Part shown: positions 42,672-55,591 of the stretch, piece after piece
Layout of the letters: every line of letters starts with the position of its first letter
Numbering within the stretch: the first letter of the stretch is position 1
DNA from: Cryptomeria japonica
Lineage: Eukaryota > Streptophyta > Pinopsida > Cupressales > Cupressaceae
Reading direction: 5' to 3'
NCBI RefSeq assembly: GCF_030272615.1
Contig: NC_081406.1
Coordinates: 217,566,997-217,630,996, forward strand
DNA length: 64,000 nucleotides
The notes under the pieces: model-generated
The model's input: only the letters and a program-made list of their open reading frames with translations
The model's database searches: none
What the model was told of the DNA's origin: nothing
Program-made: the position numbers and the translations under genes

Positions 42672-43440
42672 GTTAATTTTTTTGAAAAGTATTACAAAGA
42701 AAAAGGATTACTTTGCAAAGTAACCTAAATATTGAATTGAGTTGACTATAAAATGGGTATTGGCATGTACCAAACATGTCATGGAGTGTGAACAAAGTGT
42801 ACAAAGTAAGTCTCATGGTGTGTGCACAAAGTGTAACATTGAGAAAAGTGTATGCTCCCATGTTAAAGTGATTGTGCATGCTTGACCAAGAGCAATAGCT
42901 TTAAGGTTGCATGCATGCATCCAAAAGACAAGCACACTGCCACAATGAGATACCCCCTAGAAAGATAAATCAAAGGGAAATTGTCACAAAACATATAGTA
43001 AAAATTACATAAGGGATTCACTATTTGAGGTCAGTATTTACCTTTGATAAATAATGTATATTAATAATAATTACATTGAATTGATCTCATCCTCCAAAGG
43101 TACTAGAGCTACAAACACAATGGAAGAATGACACATAAGATGAATGAACAAATGTATTTTTGAGTCAAGATGGAAGAGACTAAAAATAGATCTCAATGCT
43201 TTGCATTTTCACCAAGTACACAACACAAAGACACATTTATGAACAATAGTATATGTATGACATAACATTGATACAACATATAGAAGAATTAAGATACAAA
43301 TAGAGGAATGTCACAATAGATTCAACATATTTATTATGTTTGGATCATCCATAGAGAACCTAACATAACAAAAATACATATCAAGTGGCACAACACGAGG
43401 GAAGCATATTACGTACAAGAAAACACACCTAAGAATCTAT
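42672..43440. other. Spacer without recognised features
   Basis: AT-rich. Repeated GTGTGCACAAAGTGT-like words occur near 42780-42840. No gene or element could be assigned. Confidence 0.45.
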
Positions 43441-43443
43441 GAC

Positions 43444-44700
43444 ACAAATGAAGCTAGTCAAGAAAATCACACATCTCCCTATCTTGCTTAACATCATTTA
43501 GGGATGGTGGACAAGATGCAAGAGGAGCAACAATGGGCATAGCAGATTGAACTACTACAAGTTGCAAAAAATGACCACGATCTAATGATGTGTCACTCCA
43601 TGTGTCACTAGGAGCTAGGACTAATGCTTTTGAAAAGTGTAAAGATAGTTCATGATTAATCTCAACAATATCATACATATCATTACAATTATTATCATGA
43701 ACAACATTATTATCATCATCTAAATTAATTATAGGATATCTAATATGAAAATAGATTGAACCATCAATTTTTCAAGGCATCTTTAACTTTGATGATTTGA
43801 GTTGAATTTCCTCCCTAGGGTCAAGAAAAAAATGGAAAAATGGATCTATGTCAGAATTTGGTGTCTTCGAGGAGAAATTGGTTTTGGAAAAAAATTGATG
43901 AGCCTTGGCATAGTGTCTTCATCGACATTTTCTTATAATTTTAATTGAGACTTGCAAAGGTTGGGGATCAATCAACATAGGATTCTTTTCTTCCTTTATA
44001 GGGGGAGAAATAGAAAGAGCCACACTAGATTGAGAGATACCAAATGTTTGGCATTTTCTTTATAAGATGTGGGAGGTGGGACCACAACATATAGGAGGAA
44101 TAAAAGTTATAGGAAGAAGATCAAGTCCAGGATGACGAGGAGGAATATCCATGGATGAAGGGTCTATAGGTTTACTTAAGGCCAATATCATATTATTTTT
44201 CCTTCCTTGATAAGATAGAAAAATAATATCATCTCAAGGCTTTAAAGGTTTACGTTGTTTAGGCCAAAGGTAATCAAGGGTGAAATTTCCATGATTCGTT
44301 CTGGGTTGGTAAAGGCTATGATTAATTATGATGATATTCCCACTATGAGGGAACTTAAAATATTTATAGATTGAGTAAGGAATATCTTTCATGGAAGAGA
44401 ACCAAGGATGTCCCAAATTCACACAAAATTGATCTAATATAGGAATAATAACAAAGGTAACATATAAGTTCTTAGTACCAACCTCAACATGAAGAGTAAT
44501 AGAACCAATAGTAGGGGAAGAGAAACCATCACACTCCTTGATCATAACATCAGATTTATCATATGTAACTTGATGCAATTGTTGAGTAAAAAGATGTTCT
44601 TTAGTAATAATATTTACCATACATACTGGATCAATGAGCACCCCTCGTGAGAGTTGTTGAACATGGGTGGTGAATCAACACTCATAAAATATCATCAAAT
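43444..44700 (-). pseudogene. Gypsy protease and linker remnant
   Basis: The minus-strand frame 44641-44234 is an aspartic-protease-like segment. It contains LIDPVCMVNIIT at the active-site position, where Asp is kept but the usual D-(S/T/N)-G is DPV. It also has SPTIGSITLHVEVGTKNLYV and LGHPWFSSMKDIPYSIYKYF(KFPH). The last part matches the Gypsy I protease end (LGRPWIHAMQAIP...IKFPHNG) in pattern. The same frame extends upstream to about 44690 with a stop. Lower coordinates down to 43444 probably hold the decayed protease-RT linker. No RT is present. Confidence 0.6.
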
Positions 44701-45787
44701 TAAAGTTTATTATATCACCATTCATCAGAATTAATGAGTTGAAAATAAATTGCAGTAGCAACCAAAGAATTACACCATGACACTAGATTTTATGTGGAAA
44801 ATACATACTATGAAAAACAACGGTCAGAATTAAACTTACAATATATAATAACTATTTTACTATCAACAACGCTTCCTGCCAAAAAGAGCTTGTCGCGCTG
44901 GACTTGCAAACTGAGATAGATAGCCTCATGCAAGATACAAAAGAGAGACTTAATCTACTGAAGATCACTTCTTCAAGGCAAGATACAAAACTGATCTCAT
45001 AAAGTAATAAGAATAATAGATTGAACTATACTCAAAATGCATCTGTTAGAATGCAAATAACAGTTCCATGAATATACTCATCTAACTACTCTCTATACCT
45101 TAAAATCACTGCTCTTACTCACTTTCCATATCTATCATCTATCCATCATGCATTCACATTATTTTTACTTCTCTCACACACCTTTTTTATCTCCTTACAC
45201 ATGATCCATGTCTATTACAACCAATATATACCAATCGGATCAAGAACAACTATCACTATGTCAACCAAGCATATATGTGACGTGTATATAGCATCGACCC
45301 AAAAATATATTATCTAGAAGGTTAAATGATATATACCAAGTCGGCACTCCTTCCGACTAATATTAAAAATATTTTGCATCCAACCGCTCGATCCAAAAAA
45401 GCACAAACTGGTACTGCCAAATTTTTTTTATGAGTAATGCACTTCTTATCCCAAACCAAATAGATTGGTTCACCCAAGGGAGCCATAACATCTATCTTAT
45501 CCAAACATAATCTCTTGAGATATATCCAAGATAAATATTTATTTTGGACATGATACATTCCCCCAAAGCAATCACTGGAATTATTTTTGGACCAAGTGAA
45601 GAACACTAGACCTCCGGAAAAAAATAACACATCATTCCACATCTTATTAGCATAATGTCAAGAGAACAAAACATTCAGAACAACAACTAATCCTATCCAA
45701 TATCCAGATCACAAATAGAATCTAGGCTAATATGAGATTAACAAAGGTTTGACATCAATGACAATAATTACATCCAAATGTGTAACA
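44700..45787 (-). mobile_element. Copia-type LTR B (3' LTR of element B)
   Basis: On the minus strand it starts TGTTACACATTTGGATG right after a polypurine tract. It carries the TGTGGAAAATAC...GAAAAACAACGGT block shared with LTRs A and C. It is diverged and its left limit is approximate, because it meets the Gypsy protease remnant near 44700. Confidence 0.55.
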
Positions 45788-45800
45788 ATCTCCCCCTTTG
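45788..45800 (-). promoter_or_regulatory. Polypurine tract of element B
   Basis: The minus strand reads CAAAGGGGGAGAT directly before the LTR B start, as in elements A and C. Confidence 0.75.
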
Positions 45801-46429
45801 TCATTCATGGAAAACATTGAAAAAGATTTCATTCTCTCACTCCTCCTAACACCATTTCCCCAATTCTCGATTTCTCCACTTTTGAAAACAATGACAAAGG
45901 GTAAATACATTTTAAAATAAAAAACATACAAAAACAAAAACTGAAAAATCTTCTTCAACAGAGCAATAACAAATAAGAAAGAGGAAAATGCTAATAAGAT
46001 GTTTCTAGGCCACAATAGATGAATTGCAAGTATGCATAGTAGCATATAGCATCTTGTTCTAAGTCTCATAGTCAACACAATAATTTATAGAAACATCAAA
46101 GATATTTGAATTAAACATACACTTTGTTCAACTTTTTTTTTGCATTACTCAACATTTTGTAAAATAGGGACAAGTGTAATTCCATAGCATCTTTCACTCC
46201 ACAAAACAACTTCACATAGCCTTTGCTTTGATTTTGTCTCATCACCAATTGGGAATGAAGATCTCGAGCCTTAGGTCTCATACCACCATTTGCATCTTTA
46301 TAAATATGGAAGGTCAGAGCTATCTCTGTAAGTTGAGACTCAATAGAGTCTATCTCATATTTAAATTGCCACGGGCCATCTAAGATTATCCATGTATGTA
46401 ATGGTGTAAAATTAAGGTTTCTAAAATTA

Positions 46430-47533
46430 GACATATGAAAACCACTAAATTTCACTTAGGGACCATTATATTGAAAGAGGAGTTAACCCTATAGATCTAG
46501 CCACAAACCAACAAGGATAGGGCTGAGAATTCTTATTGGATTCTTTTTTCTGGGGGGTATCCTCTTAATAGGGTAAATGTGCTTGAATTTAATTAAAAAG
46601 ACATGAAAAATGAGCCATAATTATTATATTGAGACATAAACTTGGATCTGAGGAATTTAAGTGTATTTAGATCTATTTCTAGAAGGAGCTCTTGAAATAT
46701 CAGGATTGGCATGCCCATCAGACCAGTCCTCTGCACTTTTCTCCATCCAAAGGGGAATTTGTTCATCATTGTAAATAAAGTCAATTATGAAGATCATCAC
46801 ATCTTTGTACCTATTATTGTGCACACTACAGAAGGGAAATAGGTTGGTAATAGGGGTTTGCCTTACGTCAAACCCCAGTTTTGGAATTAACCATGAAATA
46901 GAAATGAAATGCAATTGAATTGTAGTAATGAAAATGTTTTCCTTTTGAGGGAGATGTTGAATAATGAATGAAACACTAATGATATACTATTTAATGGATT
47001 TTTGTTTGTTTCCACAAGTAATTAGGGTTTCATGGAGTCTTCATAAACATAGAACATGAATGCCAACTCCAATGCTTGAAAGAAGATTGATTCTATGCTC
47101 ACCTGAATGATTGATTGAATATGATTGCCGAATTTGAATTTTATATCAAAATGAGAGGGGCAGACCTCCTTTTATACCTTCTCATCAAAAAACAAATTAG
47201 CTTTCTTACATGAGCTGACATGGGATCTAGGTCCTCACCAGGATGATGTGACCATTAAGGGGCCCAAAAATGGGCCCTGATTGGAAGGACTAGGGTGTTG
47301 GGTGCTCGAGTCCCTCTGGTGCCCTGGTCCTGACCAATCAAGAACTAAAGAAACAATGGGGAAATGAAGTGAAAGATAAAAATAATAAATAATTTGCATG
47401 GTGTGAGTAGAATTGGGGCTCTAATTAGGCCCTAGGTCAGGAAGACTAAGGTAAGGTCCCTAATGAGGAAAAAATTCTAAGGGATACAATTTAGGATGCT
47501 ATAATGTATAACTGGGATACAATATCCAACATC
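46430..47533 (-). mobile_element. LTR-like insertion F2 within the element B ORF
   Basis: This segment separates two parts of the element B ORF and is related to F1 (40985-41790), with the same TATA-like GGTATAAAA on the minus strand. A 12-base direct repeat TTTCTAAAATTA flanks it (46418-46429 and 47534-47545). That is longer than the usual 5-base LTR duplication, so the exact insertion limits are uncertain. Confidence 0.45.
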
Positions 47534-48822
47534 TTTCTAAAATTAACCAGATTCAATTTTAGATCTCATGGTTTACCTTCAATCACCTTTCGGTCATCTT
47601 CTCTACTATATTATCCTTAGTGAAAGGTTCATTGGATTCACTTTCTTCTCTAGAAATAGTGGTCATTCTCTCAACCAAAAATTCAATTAATCTTCTTGGA
47701 AGCACATCTACAACATTCAAAGGAACATGTTTGTTCTAGAGTAAATAAGTAACATAGGCCTTCTCAATAGTGTCTTGATAATAGGATGGAACAGTGAGAT
47801 ACTATTGGTTGACTCTTTTCAAACCATCAGACTTGGATAACATCTTAAGAACTTTGTTTTCCTCAAATATGCCTTCAAGAGTTGCAATCACTAATTCTCT
47901 GACTAATGCTCTCTTTTGAACATTAGTCCTCTCTACATCATCATCATAACTTTCTAGTGTGGCAACCTCTTCAGATCTCTTTACAACTCTTTTGGGTATG
48001 TGAAAGATCATGAGGAGCCAAAAAGTGGCGATATCTTGACTAAAGTCCTAACTGATAGGTTGATTGAAAAATATCTATAACTTTCAAATGATATCACATT
48101 TTTTGAGTTTGAAACTTGCATCATATTATATGCTTCATATACTATAGGATTACAATAGAAAAAAATTGGATTTCATAAATTTTTGACCAAGTTATGGTGG
48201 TCAGACATATGAGTTTTTTATATTTTTAAAAAACTGTAGTAAAAAAACTATAATTAATTACTTTAAAAAAATTACAAAAAAATATGTGTCACATACAAAC
48301 ATAAGTCTTCTAGTTATATCTAAAATCTTTAAAAATAATATTATGATTTGATTGTGGCTAGGGTGGTAAGACAAACACATGCTTCTTATCTTTTTCCTGA
48401 AATTTTAGTACTAATGCATTGAAATTTTAAATTTTCATCAAATATATATTTTTTTTTAAACAAAACTACTATATTAGAAACGACATTCAATTTTCTATAA
48501 ATTCTATTCTTACATATTTTTGAAATATTGCTGGTAAATTATTCAATTTTTTATGCCGAGTTGCCTAACATTGTTTTCTTAATTTTCATTGCCACTTAAG
48601 GGCCTCTTTAGCCCACTATGATCTTGCACATACCCTTTTACCTTTTGATACTTTGGAGAAGGAAGTGGTTGCATCATTAGCTAATCTTTTCAGTTTATTT
48701 CCTTTTGTTACCAATGTAGTTTTGCTGAGTCTTCTTCCACTAAACTTACCCAAAATCTCTTCAAAGGTTTCAAATCTTTCTATATTTACATCCTGAAGCA
48801 TCTTAAGAAAAAATTCTATAAT

Positions 48823-48827
48823 GTCCA
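48823..48827. repeat. Target-site duplication GTCCA (left of LTR D)
   Basis: GTCCA precedes the TG start of solo LTR D and is repeated exactly at 50030-50034. Confidence 0.9.
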
Positions 48828-50029
48828 TGTTGGAAATTTGGAGGAATTGATTATGTGTTGCATTGATGTTTGTCATTGATGTCAACACTAGTTGTTTTGT
48901 TGTCTACTGACTTCTGGTAGAGTGGTTTGTCTTTGATGTTGATCTGGAGATTTGTCTCTGGTTTGGTTTAGTTGTTAGAATTGGTTTGGATTGGTTATTC
49001 ATGTGTTCCTAATGTGTATCACATTCAGTTGGTTCGACATTTGATGATCTGGATACTATCACATGTTATAGTAAGCATTTTGGTTACCGGTAAGGGTTTT
49101 ACTCGGCAACGCTTTGTTGAAGATATTTCGATGAATCCAATAATTGGTGTTGGTGTGGCTTCTAGAAGGTTATCAGCATGCTGATGGTTATCATGTTCAT
49201 GTTCCAGTTGATCGGTGATGTTGCAGTTAGCACCGGACCTATCTTGGTGTTATTCCTACTAGGTTATGGACCAGTTTATGTAACGTGTTGGTTGATGCTC
49301 CCGATGTGTCACCGATTGGATTAATTGTTTGGTTTACGTTGTTTCGGTCTTAGGTTGACTTCATTTATCATTTGTTTGCAGGATTATGTAACGGATCTAT
49401 TGTATTTTCTTTTAGGTGGCTGACCTAATTGTTTAGATCCCAGGTTGGTATAAATATGATGTAAGATCTCTTTGTAGATCGTAGGTCATGGTTATGGGAT
49501 TATCTGTGTGTGAATAAAGTTGTAATCATATGCAGAGGTTTTTTTTTATCATAGGTGATCAAATTAATTTTGTGAAAGAGGTTTAAGACATCCGGTATTG
49601 AGCTTAACCAGAACTGTACTTAGGCATAGGAGATGTTATTCTTGCAGTTCATTTCATCTTTCCAGATTGTAGGCTGGATTTCTTTATAGTCAGTGAAGCT
49701 CCTTTTGTGATGAGCAGTGTGCTCTAGGTTGTTGGCCTTCCTTCATGTGCAGGCCCCTCTTATTGTAATCACATACTTGTTATAGAAGTATTATTTGAAT
49801 GTGGGTAGGCCTCCCACTATGTATTTTCCCTTTACCATATTTTTCACGTACAAATCATGGTGTTTTGTGTTATGGATGGTTGGTAATTGTTCTATTATTT
49901 ATGTTTGTTCTTAATTGTTATATTTGTTATTCCGATAAAAGGCCTAAAATCATTTATGGCGAATCGTAATTGCTCTTGTTGACAACTGATTCACCCCCTC
50001 CTCTTTGTTGTCCACTGTTTATCCTAACA
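48828..50029 (+). mobile_element. Solo Copia LTR D
   Basis: A 1,202-base segment starts TGTTGGAAATTTGG and ends ATCCTAACA, flanked by a perfect GTCCA duplication. It carries the TTCACCCCCTCC box before its end and is clearly related to LTR C in its first 60 bases (GAATTGATTATGTGTTGCAT is shared). No internal sequence is present, so it formed by recombination between the two LTRs of a full element. It lies opposite in orientation to LTRs A, B and C. Confidence 0.9.
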
Positions 50030-50034
50030 GTCCA
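50030..50034. repeat. Target-site duplication GTCCA (right of LTR D)
   Basis: Exact partner of 48823-48827. Confidence 0.9.
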
Positions 50035-51146
50035 TGCATTCATCTTTTGATACCTCATAAGGAAGCTTGTCAACCCATCAAGTTTGAGGGATAACAACTT
50101 TCACAAAATAATTGTCCATATCCACAAGAAAAGTGATATCCTCTTTGTACCATTCAACAATCTTTGGTGGAATCGGGTTCCTTAAAATCAACTTGTTTTG
50201 AATATCCAAGAATAAATTATAACACATGGTATCACAATCATTCAAGTTATCTAGGTATCCTTTTATCTAAACATAAATTGGAACCACTTCTCCAAGAAAT
50301 TTTATTCTTTCAAAGCATTAAGAAAGTAGAATACTAAACACACAATAAGTGATGCATACTTGAGTGTATACAAATCTATCTTCATCAGTCAAAGATTGTC
50401 TAGAAATTATTTCCTCAAAATTTTGCACAAATCATAGTCAATTCTCCTCTACCATCTGTTAAGCTACACACACCACAATAGAAGAGTATGAACCCTCTCG
50501 ATTCTTGTAGAACACTTTGTATGAAATTATCATGTTTGCATATCCAATAGCTAGGTCATCAATAGTGTCAACTCACAAGGCTCTTTTATCAAACACAACA
50601 CCAATTAGCTTGTTCAACTCAACATTCTTAATACATTTTAGAGAAGATATGATTCTGAATGAACATAACCTAGTTAAATCACTAAGGGACAATTTTGAAA
50701 TTTCATATGGCTAGTTTAGCCACAAATAATATTCATGATTTTTTCTCAAAACTATTATTACAATCTCTTCTTCATTTAAAATAGGAAATTCATTCCATGC
50801 ATCCAAACCCTTATGCGCTATAACAACATATTCAACCCTAAATTCTTGTGTACCATTTACCAAATGAGTTCTCTTGAAATCCATAAACTTTCCATGATCA
50901 TATTCCCCCAATGGGACATAAATAAAACTAACAAATATCTTCTTTACATAGCACATTATCGAGAATAGCAGAAAATTCTCCAATTTCATCATCTAATGCT
51001 GAAATAAATGATCTACATTTTTAATTGGGTCTAGTCTTTTCATTATTGCTAATAATTATAGGATTTTCCATCTGAGAAAATATTCAAACAAGATAAAATA
51101 CCTTGAACAATTCTTCTTCACTGAGCTCCTTTTTCTCTATTTCTCT

Positions 51147-52269
51147 TGTTAGACAATTCAAATAACCAGAGGACAACTGAGAGGGGGGTGAATTAGTTGT
51201 CAATGGATTATAGAACTCTAAGCATTAAAACCTCATTACCGGAATACACAAACCAAATATCAGAATGGCAGATATAACAGTTAATCACAAATATAAATCA
51301 TAGAACATTTACCAACCATCCATAAAAGATAACACCAAGATTTATCTGTGGAAAACTCGATAAAGGGAAAAACCATAGTGGGAAGCCTACCCACAATCAA
51401 ATAATACTTCTATAGTAAGTATGTGATTACAATAAGAAGGGTTGCACATGCAGGAAGGCCAACAGCCTAGAGTGCACTGCTCATCACAAAAGGACCCTCA
51501 CTACCTACAAAATAAACTGCAAGAATAACATCTCCTATGCCTGAATACAGTTTTGGTTAAGCTCAGTATCAAAGGTCTTAAAACTCTTTCACCAATCCAA
51601 TTCGATCACCTATGATCGACCAAAAACTTTTGCGTATGATTACAAATTTATTCACACGTAGATTAATCTCATAACCATAATCCCATAATCCCATAAAATT
51701 CCCATGATCTACAAGGAGATCTTACATCACAGTTATACTAGCCTAGGACCTAAACAATTAGGTCAGCCACCTAAAAGATAATACAATAAATGCATAACTT
51801 AAACCCACAATCTAATGATCAACCAAGTCAGTCTGAGACTAAAACAACATAATCCAATTAATAAACCCAACCGGTAATGCATCGGGATCATCCACCAACA
51901 TGTTACATAAACCGGCCCATAACCTAGTCGAATAAGATAGCATTAGGTTTGGACCCAAATCCAACACCACCAATCAATAGGAACGTTAACAAATCTCTAC
52001 CGATAGAACCCTTACTAGTGACCAAAAGGTTTACTAGAACAAATGATATCTCCTGAGACATCAAATTCTGAACCAACTGATTATGATACCCATCTAATAG
52101 CATGAGTGATAGATCTAAACCAGATCCACAAGCCAAAGCATATCATAGCATACCAGATCAATATCATAAACCAACCACTCTACTGGAAACTACCGAAGGC
52201 CTGTAAACAACCAAAACAGTTGGTGTTGCCATCAATGCAACACATAATCAATTCTTCCAATTGCCAACA
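51147..52269 (-). mobile_element. Copia-type LTR C (3' LTR of element C)
   Basis: On the minus strand it starts TGTTGGCAATTGG after a polypurine tract and ends AATTGTCTAACA (TG...CA, 1,123 bases). It contains the poly-C box near its end and shares its first 60 bases with solo LTR D. Five bases to its left are TCTCT, the expected target duplication; the partner could not be checked because the other end of the element is not in the window. Confidence 0.85.
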
Positions 52270-52283
52270 ATCTCCCCCTTTGG
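52270..52283 (-). promoter_or_regulatory. Polypurine tract of element C
   Basis: The minus strand reads CCAAAGGGGGAGAT directly before the LTR C start. Confidence 0.85.
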
Positions 52284-52619
52284 CATTGATGGCAACACTA
52301 GATGTGAAAAACATCCAAGTGTCAAGAAATGCCAAACAAGTCTCTCCCAAAGGAAGACAGTCAACAATATCCCAAAAGATGATATAACAATGAAGTTAAC
52401 AAACTCCCCCTGTCAATGGTATCTTTGTTAAGCTCTGATTTCTTCCCTTGACTGATATTCTATTAAGCTTAGTTTTTCACATATATCTGACATGAATCAT
52501 AAAAAAAAAATCATAAATTTATGGAACCACACAACTGACTACTCCCCCTAAGTAGTAGCACCAACACATCAATCTAGAATGAATAGTAGCTCTATAAGTA
52601 TATCTCAGACTGATGCCAA

Positions 52620-53130
52620 TCAGCATCATTCAGGTCTCTACTGGAGGGGTAAAAAAAACCAATCTATCTTTGAAGTACTCAAATGATTCCTTAGGCAAAG
52701 GTTTAGTGAAAATATCTGTAATCTTCTCTTTAGTGTTCACATAAACCAGTCTGACTTCATTTGCTTCTACCTTGTCCTTCCAAAAGTTATACTTGATAGA
52801 TATGTTCTTTGTATTAAAATGAAATACCGGATTCTTTGATATATCAATAGTAGCAAAGTTATCACAATGAATAACTACCGGTTCATTACAATCCACCCTT
52901 ATATCCTTCAACATTTTCTTCTCCATAGAACTTGTGTATAGTTAGTAGCAGCAGAAACATACTCAGCTTCAGCAATAGATAATGATGTACATGACAGTTT
53001 CTTACTGATCCAAGAAACAAGGTTCTTTCCAAGAAAGAAAGCTCCATCGGATGTTCTCTTCCGGTCATCAACATCTCAAGCCCAATCAGCATTTGTATAT
53101 GCACATAGTGTAAAGTCATCATTTTTAGGA
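52620..53130 (-). pseudogene. Copia C RNase H remnant
   Basis: The frame 52926-52630 holds the end of a Copia RNase H: VVIHCDNFATIDISKNPVFH, then NTKNISIKYNFWKDKV and EKITDIFTKPLPKESFEYF. These are the conserved CDN, SKNP, TKHI and DIFTKPL blocks. The preceding part (53122-52886) continues in another frame. This ends pol; LTR C follows after 0.35 kb of non-coding sequence. Confidence 0.8.
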
Positions 53131-53254
53131 TACCATAAATAAAATTTAGTTGTTCCCTACAAATACGTGAAAAATCATTTTCACCACACTCTCATGATTC
53201 TCTCTAGGATCAGTCTAATATCTAGATACAATATAAACTGCATTCATTATATCT

Positions 53255-54220
53255 GGTCTAGTCTAGGTTAGATATAGCAAACCTCCAATCATAGACTTGT
53301 ACCTTGTAGGATTTACCGGTGGTGATGCATCTTTCTTAGTAAAATTCTCACTTGTAACCATAAGTGTACCAGCCAGTTTAGAATCTTCCATACCAAATTC
53401 CATCAACAACTCTCTAGCATACTTAGTTTGATAGATGAAAATACCTTTATCAGTCTGAGTAATTTGCAAACCTAAGAAAATTTTCATTTGCCCAATCATA
53501 GACATCTCAAATTGATTCTTCATATTTTTAGAGAATTCCATACATAACTTATCCTCACCTCCAAAAAAGATATCATACACAAAGACTTCAACAATCAATA
53601 TGTCATTGTTAGTGATCTTATAGTATAAATTATTGTCAACATTACCTTTAGTGAAACCAAGCTTCACAATATATTTATCCAATCTTGTATACCAAGCTCC
53701 GTGGGATTGTTTTAATCCATATAAATCTTTCTTTAACTCGCAAGCCATGTTTTTGTCATCTGAAAGTGAAAATCCATCAGGTTACTCAATGTAAACTTCT
53801 TCTTCAAGATCTCTATTCAGAAATGTACACTTCACATCCATCTGATAAACCTAGTAGTTCTTATGGGCAGCATAAGCAAGAAACAATCTCACAGCTTCAA
53901 TCCTAGCTACCAGAGAAAAAGTTTCATCATAATCAATTCCTTCCTCTGATAATATCCTTTACAAACCAATCTAGCTTTATTCCTCACAAATTGTTCATCT
54001 TCATTCAATTTATTCCTAAAAACCCATTTAGTTCCAATAACATTCTTATTTATAGTCTGGGGAACTAAACTCCATGTGTTATTCTTTTCTATCTGATTTA
54101 ATTCCTCTTCCACATCTTTCATCCAACTTTCATATTTACATGCTTCAATTACTGATGCTAGTTCAATTTGAGAAATTAAACATACGTCATCAGCTTCCAC
54201 CCTTCTTCTTGTCATCACTC
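53255..54220 (-). pseudogene. Copia C reverse transcriptase remnant
   Basis: Frame 54218-53907 carries the RT start: SWMKDVEEELNQIEKNNTWS, TKWVFRNKLNEDEQFVRNKA, RLVCKGYYQ. A frameshift follows. Frame 53748-53263 has ELKKDLYGLKQSHGAWYTRL, then VEVFVYDIFFGG and GQMKIFLGLQITQTDKGIFI, ending with SMIGGLLYLT. At the catalytic site the usual YVDD reads FVYD, so the first catalytic Asp is lost and the enzyme would be inactive even if the frame were whole. Confidence 0.85.
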
Positions 54221-54739
54221 CTTTGTTCTTGTCTCCAATGATCTGATCTTCTGAATGATTTAACCTTACATACCGAGGAGTCTTCTAACTTTCTGTTCCT
54301 CTTCTCTGATCTTCACTTACTATTGAATTTTCTGATACTGTTGAAGTAACCGGTTCAACATTTTGATCTGATGCAGATGCTACTGGTACAATTATGATTA
54401 TCTCCACTGTCAGTTCCCTCTCATAAGTTCTAATTTGATTTATGCTTTCCTCATCCACCTTGACATTAGTGCTCTCCATAATTCTCTACAATCTTTTGTT
54501 ATAACATCTATATGCTTTTCTTTCCTTACAATAACCAAGAAATATCCTTTCATCACATCAAGGATCAAACTTTCCAATGGAATCATCTCTTTTGATATAG
54601 CATTTACTACCAAAGATTTTGAAATAATTAACTATAGGTGTATGACCAAATCATAACGCATAAGGTGTCTTATCGGTGTGACCCTTGATATGAACTCTAT
54701 TGAATGTGTATATCATCATGCTCACATCTTCTCTCCAGT

Positions 54740-55300
54740 AGATATGAGGTAGATTACCTTCCATCATCATAGTCATAGCCGCATCCAAGATAGTTATGTT
54801 CTTCCTTTCCACAACTCCATTCTACTAGTGTTTGGGGTACAGATAACTGTCTCCTTATCCCATTCTTTTCACAATAACCCTTAAATTCACCGGATGTGAA
54901 TTTTGCACCCTGATCTGACCTTAAGCATTCAATCTTCAATCATGTCTATCTCTCAACTTTAGCTTTAAATATTTTAAACTTTTCAAATGCTTCATATTTC
55001 TCCCTTAGAAAAGTAACCCACATCATTCTAGAATAATCATCAATGATTAGCATAAAATATCTATCACCCTGAAAACTTTTGATTCTAGCAGGACCACACA
55101 AGTCAATATGAATAAGATCAACAATATCATTAGATTTGTCTTGTATACTCTTAAAAGAACTTCTGACTTTCTTTCCCATTTGACATTCCTTACATACCAG
55201 ATTATAGGGCTTCACAATCTTAGGTATATCTCTAACCGCCTTAGTAGAACTGATCTTTAAAATGCAATCAAAATTCACATGACACAACCTCTTATGCCAT
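54740..55300 (-). pseudogene. Copia C integrase remnant
   Basis: Frame 55287-54946 has the end of the HHCC finger (CKECQMGKKVRSSF) and the integrase core start (DIVDLIHIDLCGPARIKSF, YFMLIIDDYSRMMWVTFL). The next frame, 54939-54754, has IECLRSDQGAKFTSGEFKGY and then a decayed Glu motif region. The two D residues of the DDE triad are visible (HIDLCGP and LRSDQG). Stops and frameshifts make it inactive. Confidence 0.85.
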
Positions 55301-55591
55301 AACCAGCTCTCATCAATTTGTGTACTGGTTGCAATGAAAGATATTACCTATAGTTTGAGTATTGATTGTAATCTCCAATCCAGATTTTTTGATAATCTTG
55401 CATTTTCCATCCTTGAACTATAACTGAAATCCCTTATCCACCAACTCTCCTACACTCAAATAACTATGCCTTAAACCTTCAACGTAATAAACTTTATCAG
55501 TATCATTCTTACCGTTCAGTGATATAGTTCTTCTTCCCTTAATCATGCATGCTTTGTCATATCCAAATCTAACCAGGTCGCCATCAAATTC

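Larger units (their letters stand above)
45801..51146 (-). pseudogene. Extra ORF of Copia element B, split by two insertions
   Basis: Fragments on the minus strand (51130-50035, 48827-47560, 46455-45801) form a second, diverged copy of the extra ORF of element A. NKLIGVVFDKRAL...YANMIISYKVF aligns with SKLTGSVSDSRGM...YACMVIGYQTF. PIPPKIVEWYKEDITFLVDM aligns with RISGDIIKKYEDDIYFTIQA. Removing solo LTR D joins PYEVSKDECMDI to IEFFLKMLQDV without a frame change. A charged C-terminal part (ESQLTEIALTF, KDAMELHLSLFYKML) ends just before the polypurine tract and LTR B, as in element A. In-frame stops and insertions show it is dead. Copia C sits at its upstream edge. Confidence 0.55.
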
